DNA from: Physocladia obscura
Lineage: Eukaryota; Chytridiomycota; Chytridiomycetes; Chytridiales; Chytriomycetaceae
Assembly (NCBI GenBank): GCA_027596945.1
Contig: JADGJH010000260.1
Span: 1-23,187, forward strand
Direction: 5' to 3'
Length of the DNA stretch: 23,187 nt
The notes beneath the pieces were generated by a model. That model did no database searches. It had not been told where the DNA came from and saw nothing but the letters and a program-made list of their open reading frames with translations. This document shows, one piece after another, positions 8,889 through 19,945 of the stretch; the stretch's first letter is position 1; the number at the start of each line of letters is the position of its first letter. The position numbers were made by a program, and so were the translations under genes.

Positions 8889-11660
8889 TTAAAATTTTTT
8901 TTCACGAATTCCTTTTCCTGCAACTACTTTTGCACAACTTATTTTCATTTTTGATGCTTTTTCCGACGAATCGAATTTTGAACACTGTCTTTGCTCTCTT
9001 TCTTTTTGTCGGAGATCCCTGGCATTTCTAATCTCAATCTGCATTTGAACGCGTGCGTCACGGATTGTCGTTGCTTTTGACTTGATCAAAGCTGCCGATT
9101 GCACTATTGCCGTCGTTGTACGGCGAGGGTTTGTCCACTCTGAACTCTCCGAATTTATTGAAAAATCGAGTGATAAAATGGATACACCTTTCGGCATTGG
9201 CTTGTGTTTCTGCAGTGTTGCATCAGATTTTCCTTCAGCAGAAGATATTTCTGGAAAGGTGTTTCCGATTTTTTCAATATCGTTAGTTTTTTCTTGGTTG
9301 GCACTCAAAGCGGAACTCGACCTTTATGAAATTAATATTAAATATTTCAGGTGAAGCAAAAACTAACATTGAAAGCACTGAACCTTTTGAAGTTAGTTTT
9401 GGAAGTTTACAACAACTACTGCTGCTACGGCTTGTGGTGCAACTGCTCTCGTTCGTGATTGAAATTCCGATATTTTTCAGTGAAAGATAGTGTTGTTCCA
9501 GACTAGTTGGAATCGAAATATCACTTTGGTCAAGCAAAGCACGCTGCACTTTTGAAATATTTTCGAGCAAAGACAGGCGAGAGGCGTTTTTTTCTTTTTC
9601 ATGTTCGTGTGCTTTTAATTTTTGGGCAAGTGAAACTTGAACCCCTTCCTGTTTCCAAGCTGTAGAAAATTTTAAATTTCATCAGTAATCCATCGAAATA
9701 ACAAACCTTCCACCTCAAAAAAATGCAGTTTTATACGCAGGTCCAAATATCTCCGACTGAATCCGTCAATCGACCTTGGAATAGACTAATAAAGTAGGCA
9801 AGATAAGTAAATAAGTGATAATAATAATAATAATAATATACCTGATTAATACTTCTAATTTTTTCATCCATCTGATTCGATTTCTTTGCAATTACTTGTT
9901 CACGATCTTTGAGATCAATCAATTTTTTTTCGAAGCTCAGCAATAAGCAAGCTTCATCAATTTCGATAAGAAGTGGAGATTTGCTTTTGATTATTGCGAT
10001 TTTTTCATCAATTGAAGAAATCTTCAAAAGGATTTCGTTTGAATTCATTTGTAATTGCTTTCTTATTGCGAAACACTCTAGCAAAAAGTTTTCTAGATCC
10101 AAAACAACTGGATTGATATTGTAATTTCTTTTGCTGCTGCCACAAGCGTTTTTTTCGATTGTACTCGAACTCCGATTGCTGTTATGATGGATTTGACTTG
10201 ATGCACGAAATTTTTTTTTAAAAACTGAAACCGATTTAGGAATTGCCACAGTAAGTTGCTTTGTGGGATGGTTTTTAATCGCCCTTGCACGACTTGCATA
10301 TTTTAAAGTATTCAAAGTTTCGTCAAAAGTCGTTGCGATCGGTGAAATGTTTGCAATCATGACTGTTTTGCAGTTTCCTCCAAGCGAATCCTAAAACTTG
10401 GTTTCAGTTTTTTTTTTCGAAAAAAAAAAAAGTTATTTTGCCTTCAACAGACGAGTTAATTTGCTATCGCGATAATTGACATATTTTCCGGTTTCCTCAG
10501 TTAAAGCGTTGATACAATTTCCGAGCGCCAGAAGGGATCGGTTGATGCTTGCTCCTTCAATCATCCTCATACCGCGATTTTTAGTATCTGCAGCGCGTTC
10601 TTATAAAAAAAGAATCAAATAATCAGCATGTTTAAGAAAAAAGCTGCTGCAAACCAGATCCGGCAAGATCAATCATCGATAGTTTTCCATTTTGTTCCAC
10701 ATATTGTCCTGTTTTATTGCAAGTTCTTCGTGCAACAAAAACCTAATTTGCTATCAGCTTTATTTTACTTTCAACAATTTTATTTAAGGAAAAACCTGAA
10801 GCACAGCATGTGATCTTGACGAAACTTCATTAGCGCTGGTAGCCTCCTGCGTTCGATTTAAATTGCCTTTTCCCAACCACTCCAGAACATCTTCTGCGGT
10901 TTTTGCTTCTACTCTTTCAATACCTGCGACAACACTGCCTTGAATTTTTTTTTTTTTTTTTTTTTTAAATAGACGTAAAGAAAACAAAGAAACGAACCTT
11001 GAATTTTATCTTCCCACAACTCCAAATATTCAGGTCGATCACTCAAAAGATCTCTGATATTTTCGTTGTATATTTCAAGGTACGAAAGCGTCACTTTGTA
11101 ATTTTTTCCGGACAATATTCCTGTGCTTTTTTTTCCTGTGGTGGTAGCAGCAGTTAAAGCACGCGTTGATGATATTGCAATTTGCGAAAACAAATGTTCC
11201 AGTGTCAGTGGTATTACACCGGGATTTTCATGAGTTCCTAACATAGTGTAAGTTTTTCCTGCACCAGTTGCTCCGTACGCAAACACTGTTGTGTTGAATC
11301 CTTCAAGTACGTCGTCAACAAGATTTTTTGTCGTTCCTTCGAATACTTCCGCTTGACCATCAAGTTCAGAAAAGACAATGTCAAAATCGTAAGTTTTTTC
11401 ACGTAATCGGTCTTGACGGAGAACATCTTGGCAATCATTGGGATCTGTGATGACTAACGCCTTAAAGATTGCTTGTCAACAAATGAATAACAAAAATAAA
11501 TAAATGCCAACCGTTTTGCTCACTAGTTTGACGTAAGTTGCCGCATTATCTTTCGTTTCTTTGCTAGCTAAAGGTCTTATACGAAGGGCAACCTTGTTGA
11601 CTCCATTAATTTCTCATTCAAATAGTAAATTAAGGTTACCACAACAGGTGATTGAGTCAT
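8889..11660 (-). CDS. KIF19: kinesin-8 motor protein, KIF19/Kip3 type
   Basis: Ten exons: 11660-11640, 11592-11512, 11460-10998, 10938-10796, 10742-10655, 10599-10442, 10390-9842, 9785-9707, 9659-9368, 9321-8889; 768 aa. An N-terminal motor spans about residues 8-357: P-loop GATGAGKT (97-104), switch I NEVSSRSH (225-232), switch II DLAGSE (261-266), then [18 protein letters not shown]. The segments [27 protein letters not shown] and NYRDSK match kinesin-8, closest by eye to KIF19. The tail has a Lys/Glu-rich helical stretch, then Ser-rich sequence. Kinesin-8s walk to microtubule plus ends and limit their length; KIF19 does this at cilium tips in animals. One intron (10441-10391) uses a GC donor, and another has 22 A next to its acceptor. 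The start lies only 44 bp from the stop of the upstream gene. Motor call firm; subfamily likely; the last two exon junctions are less certain. Confidence 0.88.
9818..9838. repeat. (ATA)7 microsatellite in kinesin intron
   Basis: Seven uninterrupted ATA units lie inside the 56-nt kinesin intron 9841-9786, close to its donor site. Length variation here would change intron size but not the protein. Confidence 0.8.
10391..10441 (-). other. GC-AG intron with T/A hairpin
   Basis: The kinesin reading frame requires LTRLLK to join DSLGG. The only intron between them begins AAG|GCAAAA and ends TTTTAG, 51 nt, so the donor is GC rather than GT. Inside it, ten T (10408-10417), CG, then twelve A (10420-10431) on the plus strand form a near-perfect self-complementary element. 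Confidence 0.75.
10945..10966 (-). repeat. 22-base homopolymer in kinesin intron
   Basis: Twenty-two T on the plus strand read as A22 in the kinesin pre-mRNA, directly before the acceptor TTCAAG at 10939. The polypyrimidine tract expected there is absent. Homopolymers of this length are prone to length error in sequencing, so the exact count is uncertain. Confidence 0.8.
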
Positions 11661-11704
11661 TTTACAAAACAATATGAAAATTATTATTATATTGTTACTT
11701 TCTC

Positions 11705-13944
11705 TTAGATGGGACGTGTTTCCTTAAACAGCCATTTCAATGCCAACTCATCATCCTTCAGAAGCGGGGAGACTTTTGCATACACTTCTTCATGGTACTT
11801 GTTTAACCAAACACGTTCCTCTTTCAACAACAACGAAACATCAACAAGTTTTGTGCTGATTGGTACAACTGTAACATGCTCAAATCCAAGAGAACCTTTT
11901 CCGCCAAAATTATAAGCAACTTCACCTGCCTTTCGGACAACCATCACATTTTCAATCCGGATTCCAAATTTTCCGTCTTCATAATATCCGGGCTCATTTG
12001 TGACAGTCATGCCAGCTTCAAGCGGGACACTATTGTAAGCAATACGAGACCCAATTCCGTGTGGTCCTTCATGTACGTTGAGATAGTGTCCAACACCATG
12101 TCCTGTTCCATGTCTGAAATCAAGTCCTGCACGCCAGAGCGCAGTGCGAGCGAGAATGTCAAGCACGTATCCGCTGGTGCCGACTGGGAAAACTGCCAGG
12201 TCAATTTGGATGTGGCCTTTCAGCACACGGGTGTATGCTTCAATTTCAAAAGGTGTTGGTGTACCAAAGTGGACAGTGCGGGTTACATCTGTTGTGCCGT
12301 CGAGATATTGAGCACCACTATCACAAAGATAAATTTCGGCAGCATCAATAATTTTGCATGAGCCATGTTCTGGTTTGTAGTGAATAATACTGCCGTTTGC
12401 ACCGGTGGAGCTAATTGTGTCAAACGAAAGTCCAACAAAGTTTTCACGCTTGCTGCGGATTTCTGCAAGTTTGTCAGCTGCCAAAGCTTCAGTAATTGAG
12501 GTGTTCTTGCTCACAACCAGTTCATTTTCAAGCCAAGCAAAGTATTGACAAAGAGACGCAGCATCGCGAATGTGACAATTTCTAAATCCTTGGATCTCGG
12601 TTTCGTTCTTGATTGCTTTTAGTTTTGTAACTGGGGACATTTCTTCAAGAAGAAGATTAGGCCCACCAAGCGCATCTTGCAAGGCTAACGAGCAAGTAGG
12701 TGCGACCCAAAGTTTTTCGTTTGCATGCGTTTTACCAAATTCCGGAAGATCCAAAAATATTTGATCATACGGGCGAATTTCAACATTTGCTGCGTTCAAT
12801 GTTGTTTTGATTTCGTTGGACAGTTTCGATTCATGAATATAAAGAAATGCACTGTCTTTGGTGATGAGCGAATAAGCGAAAAATACTGGGTTGCAAACGA
12901 TATCATTTCCGCGTAAATTATAAAGCCCTGGTTTTAAATAGAAGTGTTGAGACAAAAAATAAGATTGTAATAATAACATACACGCAATTTCGTCAAGGCC
13001 GGTTATAACAAAGCCCCAGGCAAATTTTTTGGCGATAGCAGCGCGAAGAGCAGCAAGTTTATCGATGAAAGATTGGCCAGCAAACTCAATAGGTAGCTGA
13101 TGGACTGGATTCATGGGAAACGGCGGACGATCCGAACCCCAGACGAGGTCGATCAGGTTTTCATTGACAGACACGAGAGAGTGGTTTGCAGCCTTGAGTG
13201 CATCGGCAAGGATCCTAGCGGCGGGAAGCGTAACAAGTTTGGGGTCGATGCCCACGTTGCTGGCGGGGGCGAGAACCTGTGATTGATTCATAAACAATAT
13301 ATAATATGGATTAAATTTCACACTCACCTTGATCAGCCAGTCTTCCTTAGATGGCGTGTGTGGAAGCCCGGATTTCTGCAGAACCCACAGCGACGGGTCG
13401 AGCTGGTTTGCGGCCTGCAGAAAGTAGCGCCCGTCAGTCCACAGAGCCGCCTGCGTCTGCGTCACCACTGCCAGCCCTGCAGACCCCGTAAAGCCACTCA
13501 CGAACCCACGCCTTCCGTCGCACTGCGCAATGTATTCGCTCTGTCATTCGAGTATGTACGCGTATACGTAGTAATGTAAGTATGCGTACTAAAGTGGCGC
13601 ATTTTGCCACCCAACCATATCGCTTCGCATCTTGCTGTATCACTCCACATGTAACATATCGCTCGCATCGGATTGTGTCGAATTGCTATCGATATCATCC
13701 AATTGCTTCACACGGTCATACTGCCAGTATTTGCATGACACAATATTCCTCACTTCCTACCAATAGCTTCAATTCCTTCGTTTCTCCTCACCTGGTGCGC
13801 GTCTTCACTCGGCACTATAAATGCCTGGAGATTACGTGCCGTCATCGCTGCTCTTAGTGCCGCAAGTCGCCCTGCCGTTGTTGAAACTTGCGTCATCGAT
13901 TTTTCGGAGTATTTGTTCAGAACTGACTTCCCAGTCAACCCCAC
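11705..13944 (-). CDS. XPNPEP1: Xaa-Pro aminopeptidase P (XPNPEP1-like, M24B)
   Basis: Exons 13944-13792, 13540-13328, 13276-12982 and 12927-11705; 627 aa (human XPNPEP1 is 623). The spliced protein has the family landmarks DAHQSEYIA, FTGSAG and LWTDGRYF in the N-terminal domain. The pita-bread catalytic domain carries the five metal ligands: Asp423 (DSGAQY), Asp434 (GTTDVTRT), His about 497 (GTGHGVG), and two Glu at about 532 (NEPGYYE) and 546 (RIENV). The family removes N-terminal residues before proline using a two-manganese centre, usually in the cytosol. No clear targeting peptide is visible. A second in-frame Met at residue 17 (13896) is an alternative start. The junction after DEIA (12982/12927) restores DEIAWLYNLRG. 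The first intron is long (251 nt). The gene is 73 bp downstream of ATP4 and 44 bp upstream of the kinesin start, all on one strand. Confidence 0.94.
13541..13791 (-). other. long, CpG-rich first intron of the aminopeptidase gene
   Basis: At 251 nt this intron is four to five times longer than most introns in the window. It is rich in CpG, holds a palindromic stretch around GCGTATACG (about 13559-13567), and contains two imperfect copies of CATATCGCTCGCATC (13616-13631 and 13655-13669). It starts GTGAGG and ends GACAG. Confidence 0.65.
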
Positions 13945-14017
13945 AAACTAAAACCTTTCAATTATTTTTATTGTGATTTTGAAAAGAATTGGATTGCTTC
14001 TTCTTCTGGATTTTATC

Positions 14018-15206
14018 TCACTTAGTGCCCTTGGCAAGTTTCTCAATATCAGAAAGAGTTTGGGCCAAGATAGAAGATTGCTGCATCCGAAGAAAAAAAA
14101 AAGAAAAAAATCAACAAATATATACATATATAATATAAGCAACCCACCACACGCTCGTCTTGCAAATCTGCCTTAATCTTGGAAATAACGGCTTCGGCAA
14201 GCAATTTTTGCTCTTGCTCACGAACAGAGGCCTCATGACGGACCCACGAGTCAAGAACACTCTTGACTTCGGTGGTGTACGCAACACGCTGCTGTAATTC
14301 GTACGCCTCAGCCTCGAGTTTTGCAATCTCCTTGCTGATTTCAAAAAGACCTTTGGTCACATCAACAGAGTCTGCGAGTTTACCAATGTGATCCATGCGC
14401 TCCTTCACAACAGCATGGTGCTGCTCGCGTGCAGCATTAAGGACGTTGCGCATGGTCTATATCAGCAGGGTTTATTTAGTAATCTCAAAAAAGAAAGAAA
14501 ATGTCAAATGCATACACTTTGTCTTTCAGAAAAGTACTCCACAAATGATTCTTTACCACCCTGGTACCAAATGTAGTAAGATCCAAAGATAGCAGCGGCT
14601 TCAAAAACTTCTCCGTCAAGAATGTAAATCTCTTTAGAAATTAAGTACGCGGCAATCGAAGAGGTAAAGAGGACTGAGGCAGCTTTAGCAGCCAAAGATT
14701 CTCCAGGAAACAGGTTGATAAGTGATTGTGCCTGCGCTGCCGCAGCGTTGACTTCCACTGGCTTTTCAGGTTCTGAGAAAAAAACGGGAAAATTGCATGT
14801 TTAAGTTGATGCGTCTGTAATATAAACGATAGATAGTTCGATTATACCAGCAGAGTACTTGCGAACACTGAGAAAGGCAGGTCTATTTGATTGGATTCAG
14901 CATAGAACAGAAAGAAATGAAAAAAAAAACCTCAAGGCAACTGGAGAAAAGCGGGAGTTAATAGATGCTGCAGGCGCAGCAGCGACACGCGCAGAAACGA
15001 AACCTATCAGAGAGACAAAGAGTATATTTCATTAGTATCAAATACAGTTTGGACTTGACACTGAGAGGAAACGAAAAAAGTTGTTTAAAACAACCAATAG
15101 ACTTTTTGTTCTATACACACAGTTTCGATCTTAGATTCTAATATTTACAGTCTTATCCGACTCGCTTCCGCTGCTTGTTGAACTTACCCAGCAACGATCC
15201 TCTCAT
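14018..15206 (-). CDS. ATP4: mitochondrial ATP synthase subunit b (Atp4)
   Basis: Exons 15206-15188, 15003-14931, 14882-14848, 14772-14516, 14456-14148 and 14080-14018; 251 aa (yeast Atp4 is 244). The first three short exons encode a mitochondrial presequence rich in Arg, Ser and Ala with no acidic residues, ending near RKYSAEPE, a likely cleavage area at about residue 40. Two hydrophobic segments follow (SVLFTSSIAAYLIS and AAAIFGSYYIWYQ), which anchor the peripheral stalk in the inner membrane. The rest is a long charged helix (EISKEIAKLEAEAYELQQRV, SVLDSWVRHEASVREQEQ) that holds the F1 head still while the rotor turns. The SWVRHEA segment matches fungal Atp4. The first intron is 184 nt and the others are 48-75 nt. 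The gene lies between RPS26 and the aminopeptidase on the same strand. Confidence 0.92.
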
Positions 15207-15448
15207 TTGAATGAAAAAAAGCAAATCTAAATCACACAAACAAATGAAAGGAATCCTCTATCCACTCCGACTTTTCGAGCATTTAAAACACAAGTACAAT
15301 AGTACACAAAACTTGGATAAAGACAATGGCATGGGCGTTTGTATTTCAAAAAATAACACAACCCAAATCAAAAAATTCCGTTCAACCAAACTCACACACC
15401 CATAAAAAGACAGCAAATATTCGCTACACTCTGAATTGTTTGTATTTT

Positions 15449-16200
15449 TTAAGCCTTAGCAGCAGCTGGCGCAACCTTCTTTCCATCCTTAATACGGAAA
15501 CGCGCTGGTGGTGCACGGTCACGACGGCCTTCGCGAGAACGGACACGAACAACTTTGGAGTGAATAGCGCAGGAAACACACCAGTGAGTTTTGAGATACA
15601 ACTTTGGAAGAGTGTATTCTGGAATATAATTTTTTAGTTTACTTGTAGATTTGGACGAGAACTAATTTCGCACCTGGGTAGACAGAGGCCTCAGCAAGAT
15701 CTCTAACAGCAGCCTGTTCAACCATGTTACGGATCATAAATCTCTTGATAGCCTTGTCCTATTTTCGAACATAAATTAAATAGTGAAACAAACAAGTAAA
15801 TTGTAAACTAAACAACGAACCTTAGCAACCATGCGAGAGCAGTTTGAGCATCTAACTGGCTTAACGTGGCCGCGACCAGTCTTGTTGCGTCCGTGATTTC
15901 TTCTTTTTTGGGTCTGAAAATGTATAATATGTGTCAGTATTAATCATAACAGAGGATGATCTGATATATGCTAAGACGTGTGGTTTTCGATCTAATGAGG
16001 TAGCCCTAATTATAGCACGATGCAATCCATCCGAATATACATCTTCGACGGTTGATTCTTCGTCCAGAAAGTGCGACTACATTGACCATCGCACATCGAA
16101 GTCAAAGTTCTCATTCGACAGTTATGCAGTACATTTCCGGCAACTATCGGATGGGGAAGCGGATGGGGATGGACTGGGCAATGAAGACGACAAGTACCAT
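15449..16200 (-). CDS. RPS26: 40S ribosomal protein eS26
   Basis: Coding exons 15913-15821, 15758-15674 and 15618-15449, plus a proposed first exon that is just the ATG at 16200-16198; 116 aa (human 115). The protein reads [25 protein letters not shown]..., with two CxxC pairs (CSNC and CVSC) that bind zinc, the conserved KDKAIKRF and [14 protein letters not shown] segments, and a basic Ala-rich end. eS26 lies at the mRNA exit channel of the small subunit and contacts mRNA upstream of the start codon. There is no in-frame ATG next to exon 2, so an intron must follow the start codon. The ATG|GTACTT at 16198 gives a 284-nt intron. ATG|GTCAAT at 16087-16089 (173 nt) is the alternative. Confidence 0.92.
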
Positions 16201-16443
16201 TTTGATTTGAACAGAGAAAGAACAATTTTTCACACCTGTCAAAAAAAACCTCTCCGATCATCTGATATTTAAATGTGGTTTAAAAGAGTCAAAAAAAAAA
16301 AATTAAAAAATTAAAAAAAAGATAGAACAAAAAGGATTAGCTGGACAGGTCCAAAAATAGAATATAATTTATTCTCTTCCTTTTGTTCTTCAATTTTTCT
16401 TTCTCATTTTTCGCTGTAAAAAAGTATTTTCTGGAAACGAGTC
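16201..16443. promoter_or_regulatory. divergent promoter region between RPS26 and the PH-domain gene
   Basis: This 243-bp spacer lies between the proposed eS26 start and the ATG of the plus-strand PH gene. It has long A tracts (about 16290-16320) and T/C-rich stretches (about 16365-16410), as often seen at strong housekeeping promoters. No specific factor site is claimed. The exact left edge depends on which eS26 start is used. Confidence 0.45.
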
Positions 16444-19400
16444 ATGGAGCTAGATCAGACGATTTGCACGTACGCGCTATCGATTAACCAGATGACATCT
16501 GCCCAGAACGGGCCTGCAGAAAATTTAAAAGCATTGGCAGCTGCGCTTTCAGCGATAGATTTTGGGGTAAAATACAAATATTAAGATTGAAAAGATAAAT
16601 AAGTAATAACATTTCTGCAGCCTGAGCAACTTCTTTCTATTCCTACATCTCAGCGCTTTTTGATTTGGCAAGGTCGCGTCCATCAGCCTTATCACAATTT
16701 TCATCACGAAAATTTGATTGAAAGTAAAGCGGACGGCTTGCGGCATATTGTTATTTTATCAGATTTCTTCATCGTTGCTAAAGCTTTTGACTCTTTTAAT
16801 GTCGATCAACCTCATAAAATGAGAGCAATCAGTGTATTTCCTTTCATAGAATTACAAGTAATTTTGCTGCCAGATTCTCAAGGTCTGTCATGGTCAATGT
16901 TCATCATTTACTAATGTACAGCTCAAAAATAGATGGAAATAATCTTGCAACTCTTGTTTTTGACAGTGCAACTGCGTTTCAAATATCGTTTTTGTCACAG
17001 ACAGACAAGAGTGAGTTTTTGTCAAGGTTTGCACAGGAACGCAAACCTTTGAAAACTTCGTCCAAAACACAATTGAACGTCAACCAACAATTTTCCAATG
17101 ATAATAAGGCAAATCAAGGTTTGTAATTCAAAATTTTTCTTTCTTTGAAAAACCAAAACAGTCATGATGGTGGAAGAAGTTGTTGCAGATAATGAAAAAG
17201 ACCCAACGGATTCTGAAATCGATCTGATGCTCTTGAAGGCCAATGAAATCACCCACTTGGACGATATTGTTCGTCAGAGGCAATCTGCAAACGTGCAGAG
17301 AGAACAAAAGAGAGAGTCCAACTGCAACCTCGACGAAATTCTCAAAATGGCTGAAAACGTTGAAGGTTTACTGGATTTGATTTCACCGACAAAAGGATAC
17401 ACAGGAAAAATAGATTCACATACGGTTAAAGTCCTTCAAAGTTTGTCGGCATCACCTGGGGGAAACTTTCATAATTGTTTTCCAAACGAGTCTTTTATTC
17501 CAATTCCAGCTTCAATTTCAACTGGATCTTCTCCATCAAAGCTGAACATTTCGTCTTCGCAGAATAACATTTCCAAACAGCACCCCAAATTTTCTCCGAT
17601 TGTGACTGTTGGAGAAGCTGCAGGCGACGAATCAAGTACTCGCTGCTCATCTGAAGACCAAGATGGTTTCGATAATTATGAATCCCGTCGAAATGTGACA
17701 AATACATGGTTAAATTCAGAAAGTCTGTCGCCACAAACAAACCAACGCGCGTATGATAAGCCATGGCTCAAAAATTCAGTTGTGACGCGTAGCCGATCGC
17801 CATCTGTTGTCAGCCCACCAAAGAAACATGATTCTTCTGCTCGTTCACCAGTCACAATTAGTGTTGAAGATCTTTCAGATACCTCAGACCAGCCAGATAT
17901 TGCTCAAAAAGTTGTCATTTCTATCAATGTCAAGGAACAAAAGTTCCACTCACAGAAATCAAATAAATTGTTTTCCAAAAGTCATCATTCGCGATCACAA
18001 TCCCCGCTGCCAGCAAAATCGGTATTAAGAAGTATTTCTCCGATGCCCAAAACAAAGAAAACAGGTATTTAAAAACTTCTTGAATTTAATGAGCTTCTTA
18101 AGAAAAAAGTAGATTATGTTTCAAAAGCTGAATTGCAAGAAAGTTCAACTGTTTCTATTTCAACACCTGCAAAACAGAAATTCGAATCAGGCCAAAGAAT
18201 CTCCGTTGGCTCTAAACAAGATCAATTCTGGCTGACTTCTTCATCTCTAAGAGGCATGAATGAGACAACAAGAGGAAGAAGCCTCGCTCCGAGTCCCACA
18301 GCTGAAAGTCAAAAATTTCCCAACTCCCAGGTAATTAAATCACTCTATGAAAGACCGCAATCGCCATCATACATGAGACCTACCAGCGCCTCCATTGTTC
18401 GATCGAGAAATAATTCAGCAACAGTGCAGCCAAGTTCTTTCAATTATCCTCGCAGCTTCAATGAAAATGGAAGTGTTGGAAAATTTACATCTCAAACCAA
18501 AAAGTCATCGACAACTTCTGAAAATTCACAGTTCAAATATGTTGGCAATGCTTATTCATTTGGATCGGAAATGCAGCATCAAAATGATCCACAAGGCAAT
18601 TTTTATGAAAGCATCGGCTCTGATACTTTAGGTTAGTTACAACACTATATGGATTAGTATAGCTGACTCTGTCTAAGAAAGGGAAAATAAAGAGGCAAAA
18701 TCTTCGAATGGTCAACCTTTTGTTCATGTATTGCAACAGCAGAAGTCTCGCTGGACTAGCGGAATGTCTAGCAACAACGCTTTGACACCAAAAACACATT
18801 CCAGACCTTCTTCTCCAACTCCGAAACGAGAACAGCCCAAATCCTCTTCTTCAGCTCTAAAAAACCCACAACGCGCACTTTCAGTTTCTTTTGGAAATTT
18901 TGATAGAACATCTCCTGATACTACAAATAAAAGACCCCTTTCGCCTTCTCCTTCGTATATGAGACCAACAAGTGCATCTCTTGTAAGATCGAGAAATAGT
19001 TCAGTGACTACTCCGAATAGCTCTGTCAAAGCTCTGTATGACTTGAACGGCGATAGTGGATTGGAAAACAAATCAAATGAAGAATCACAACAAGAAAACA
19101 AATCTAACGAAAATGAAAAAAACATAAATGAAAGTGTATCGTCAAATTTCTCTATAAAATCTTGCCTGAAATCTGCAACTGGAAGTATTGAACTGCACAA
19201 AAGTTTTGCAGAAAAAGACTTAGAAAATATCTCACAAATGTATTCGGGAAATAGTCGCGAGGTTGCAGTTCAAACTTCTGAAGAATACGGTGTAAATTTT
19301 CCAGTGAAATTAATTTCACAGGCATTGTCAGTCAAACCCACTTCGCCAAGACCAGCAGAGCATTTTTCTCCCATATCAAGCGCGAACTCACTTCCTCTAT

Positions 19401-19945
19401 CGTATCCGCATTCACGTTCGGGATCCAATTTATTTTCTCCTACATTTGCGTCACTTCAAAGATCGACGAAAGGAGTATTTAATGATATTCGGCACGTCCC
19501 AGAATACGTTTATTCGGAATCTCGTCAGCCTTCGAAGAGAATGAGTTACAACATTTCCAAAAACGAGCCACCAAGAAACAGGTGTTTTAGCACTACCAAA
19601 AAAGACCTGCCTAGGCATAGAAGCTCTACCACTACCAAAAATGAACCATCGAAAATTCCTAGACAGCATAAGGAATCTGCAATTTCGATTCAAGATAGCG
19701 GTTTTATGTCTCCGACTGTAGCATGGGAGCAAAAATCATCAGATAACTTGTATGGGGAAGCGCATAATTATGGTATCGAGATTTTGACGCAAGACGTGGA
19801 ACGTCATCACGCAACGATTGGAAATAATACTGAGGGACTTAATTCGCAACAAAAATCAAGCATTGCGACTTTACGAAACTCGATGAATCTGGTTCGACCT
19901 TCCACTCCCAAAAAAGTTATTACGAATAAGCCACGCTGGGTTTAG
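16444..19945 (+). CDS. PH-domain protein with long Ser-rich disordered tail
   Basis: Exons 16444-16566, 16621-16882, 16933-17118, 17162-18064, 18113-18631 and 18678-19945; 1086 aa. Residues about 50-160 look like a pleckstrin-homology domain: RFLIWQGRVHQ, then GLRHIVILSDFFIVAK, a strand at MRAISVFPFIELQV, then TLVFDSATAFQISF and a closing helix TDKSEFLSRFAQE. PH domains usually bind phosphoinositides or proteins at membranes. An acidic helix (EEVVADNEKD..., NEITHLDDIVRQRQ) follows, then about 800 residues rich in Ser, Pro, Asn and Lys. Two copies of a SPSYMRPTSAS-(I/L)-VRSRN motif start at residues 575 and 755, and two STTK motifs occur near the end. Many SP sites suggest phosphorylation. No RhoGEF domain precedes the PH domain. 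The exon 2-3 junction was chosen to join PDSQ to DGNN. Cellular role not recognised; function beyond the PH fold would be a guess. Confidence 0.75.
18361..18419 (+). repeat. motif copy 1 in the PH-protein tail
   Basis: Encodes SPSYMRPTSASIVRSRNNS (residues 575-593), preceded by an IKSLYERP segment. The same module recurs at 18947. Confidence 0.8.
18947..19003 (+). repeat. motif copy 2 in the PH-protein tail
   Basis: Encodes SPSYMRPTSASLVRSRNSS from residue 755, in the next exon, followed rather than preceded by a VKALYDLN segment. The DNA of the two copies has diverged mainly at third codon positions, so selection has kept the peptide. Confidence 0.8.

Noticed and set aside
15931..16272. Plus-strand open frame of 113 codons
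   Set aside because: It lies opposite the first intron and leader of eS26, starts with GTG, and shows no domain. Its acidic run comes from a local GGATGGGG repeat.
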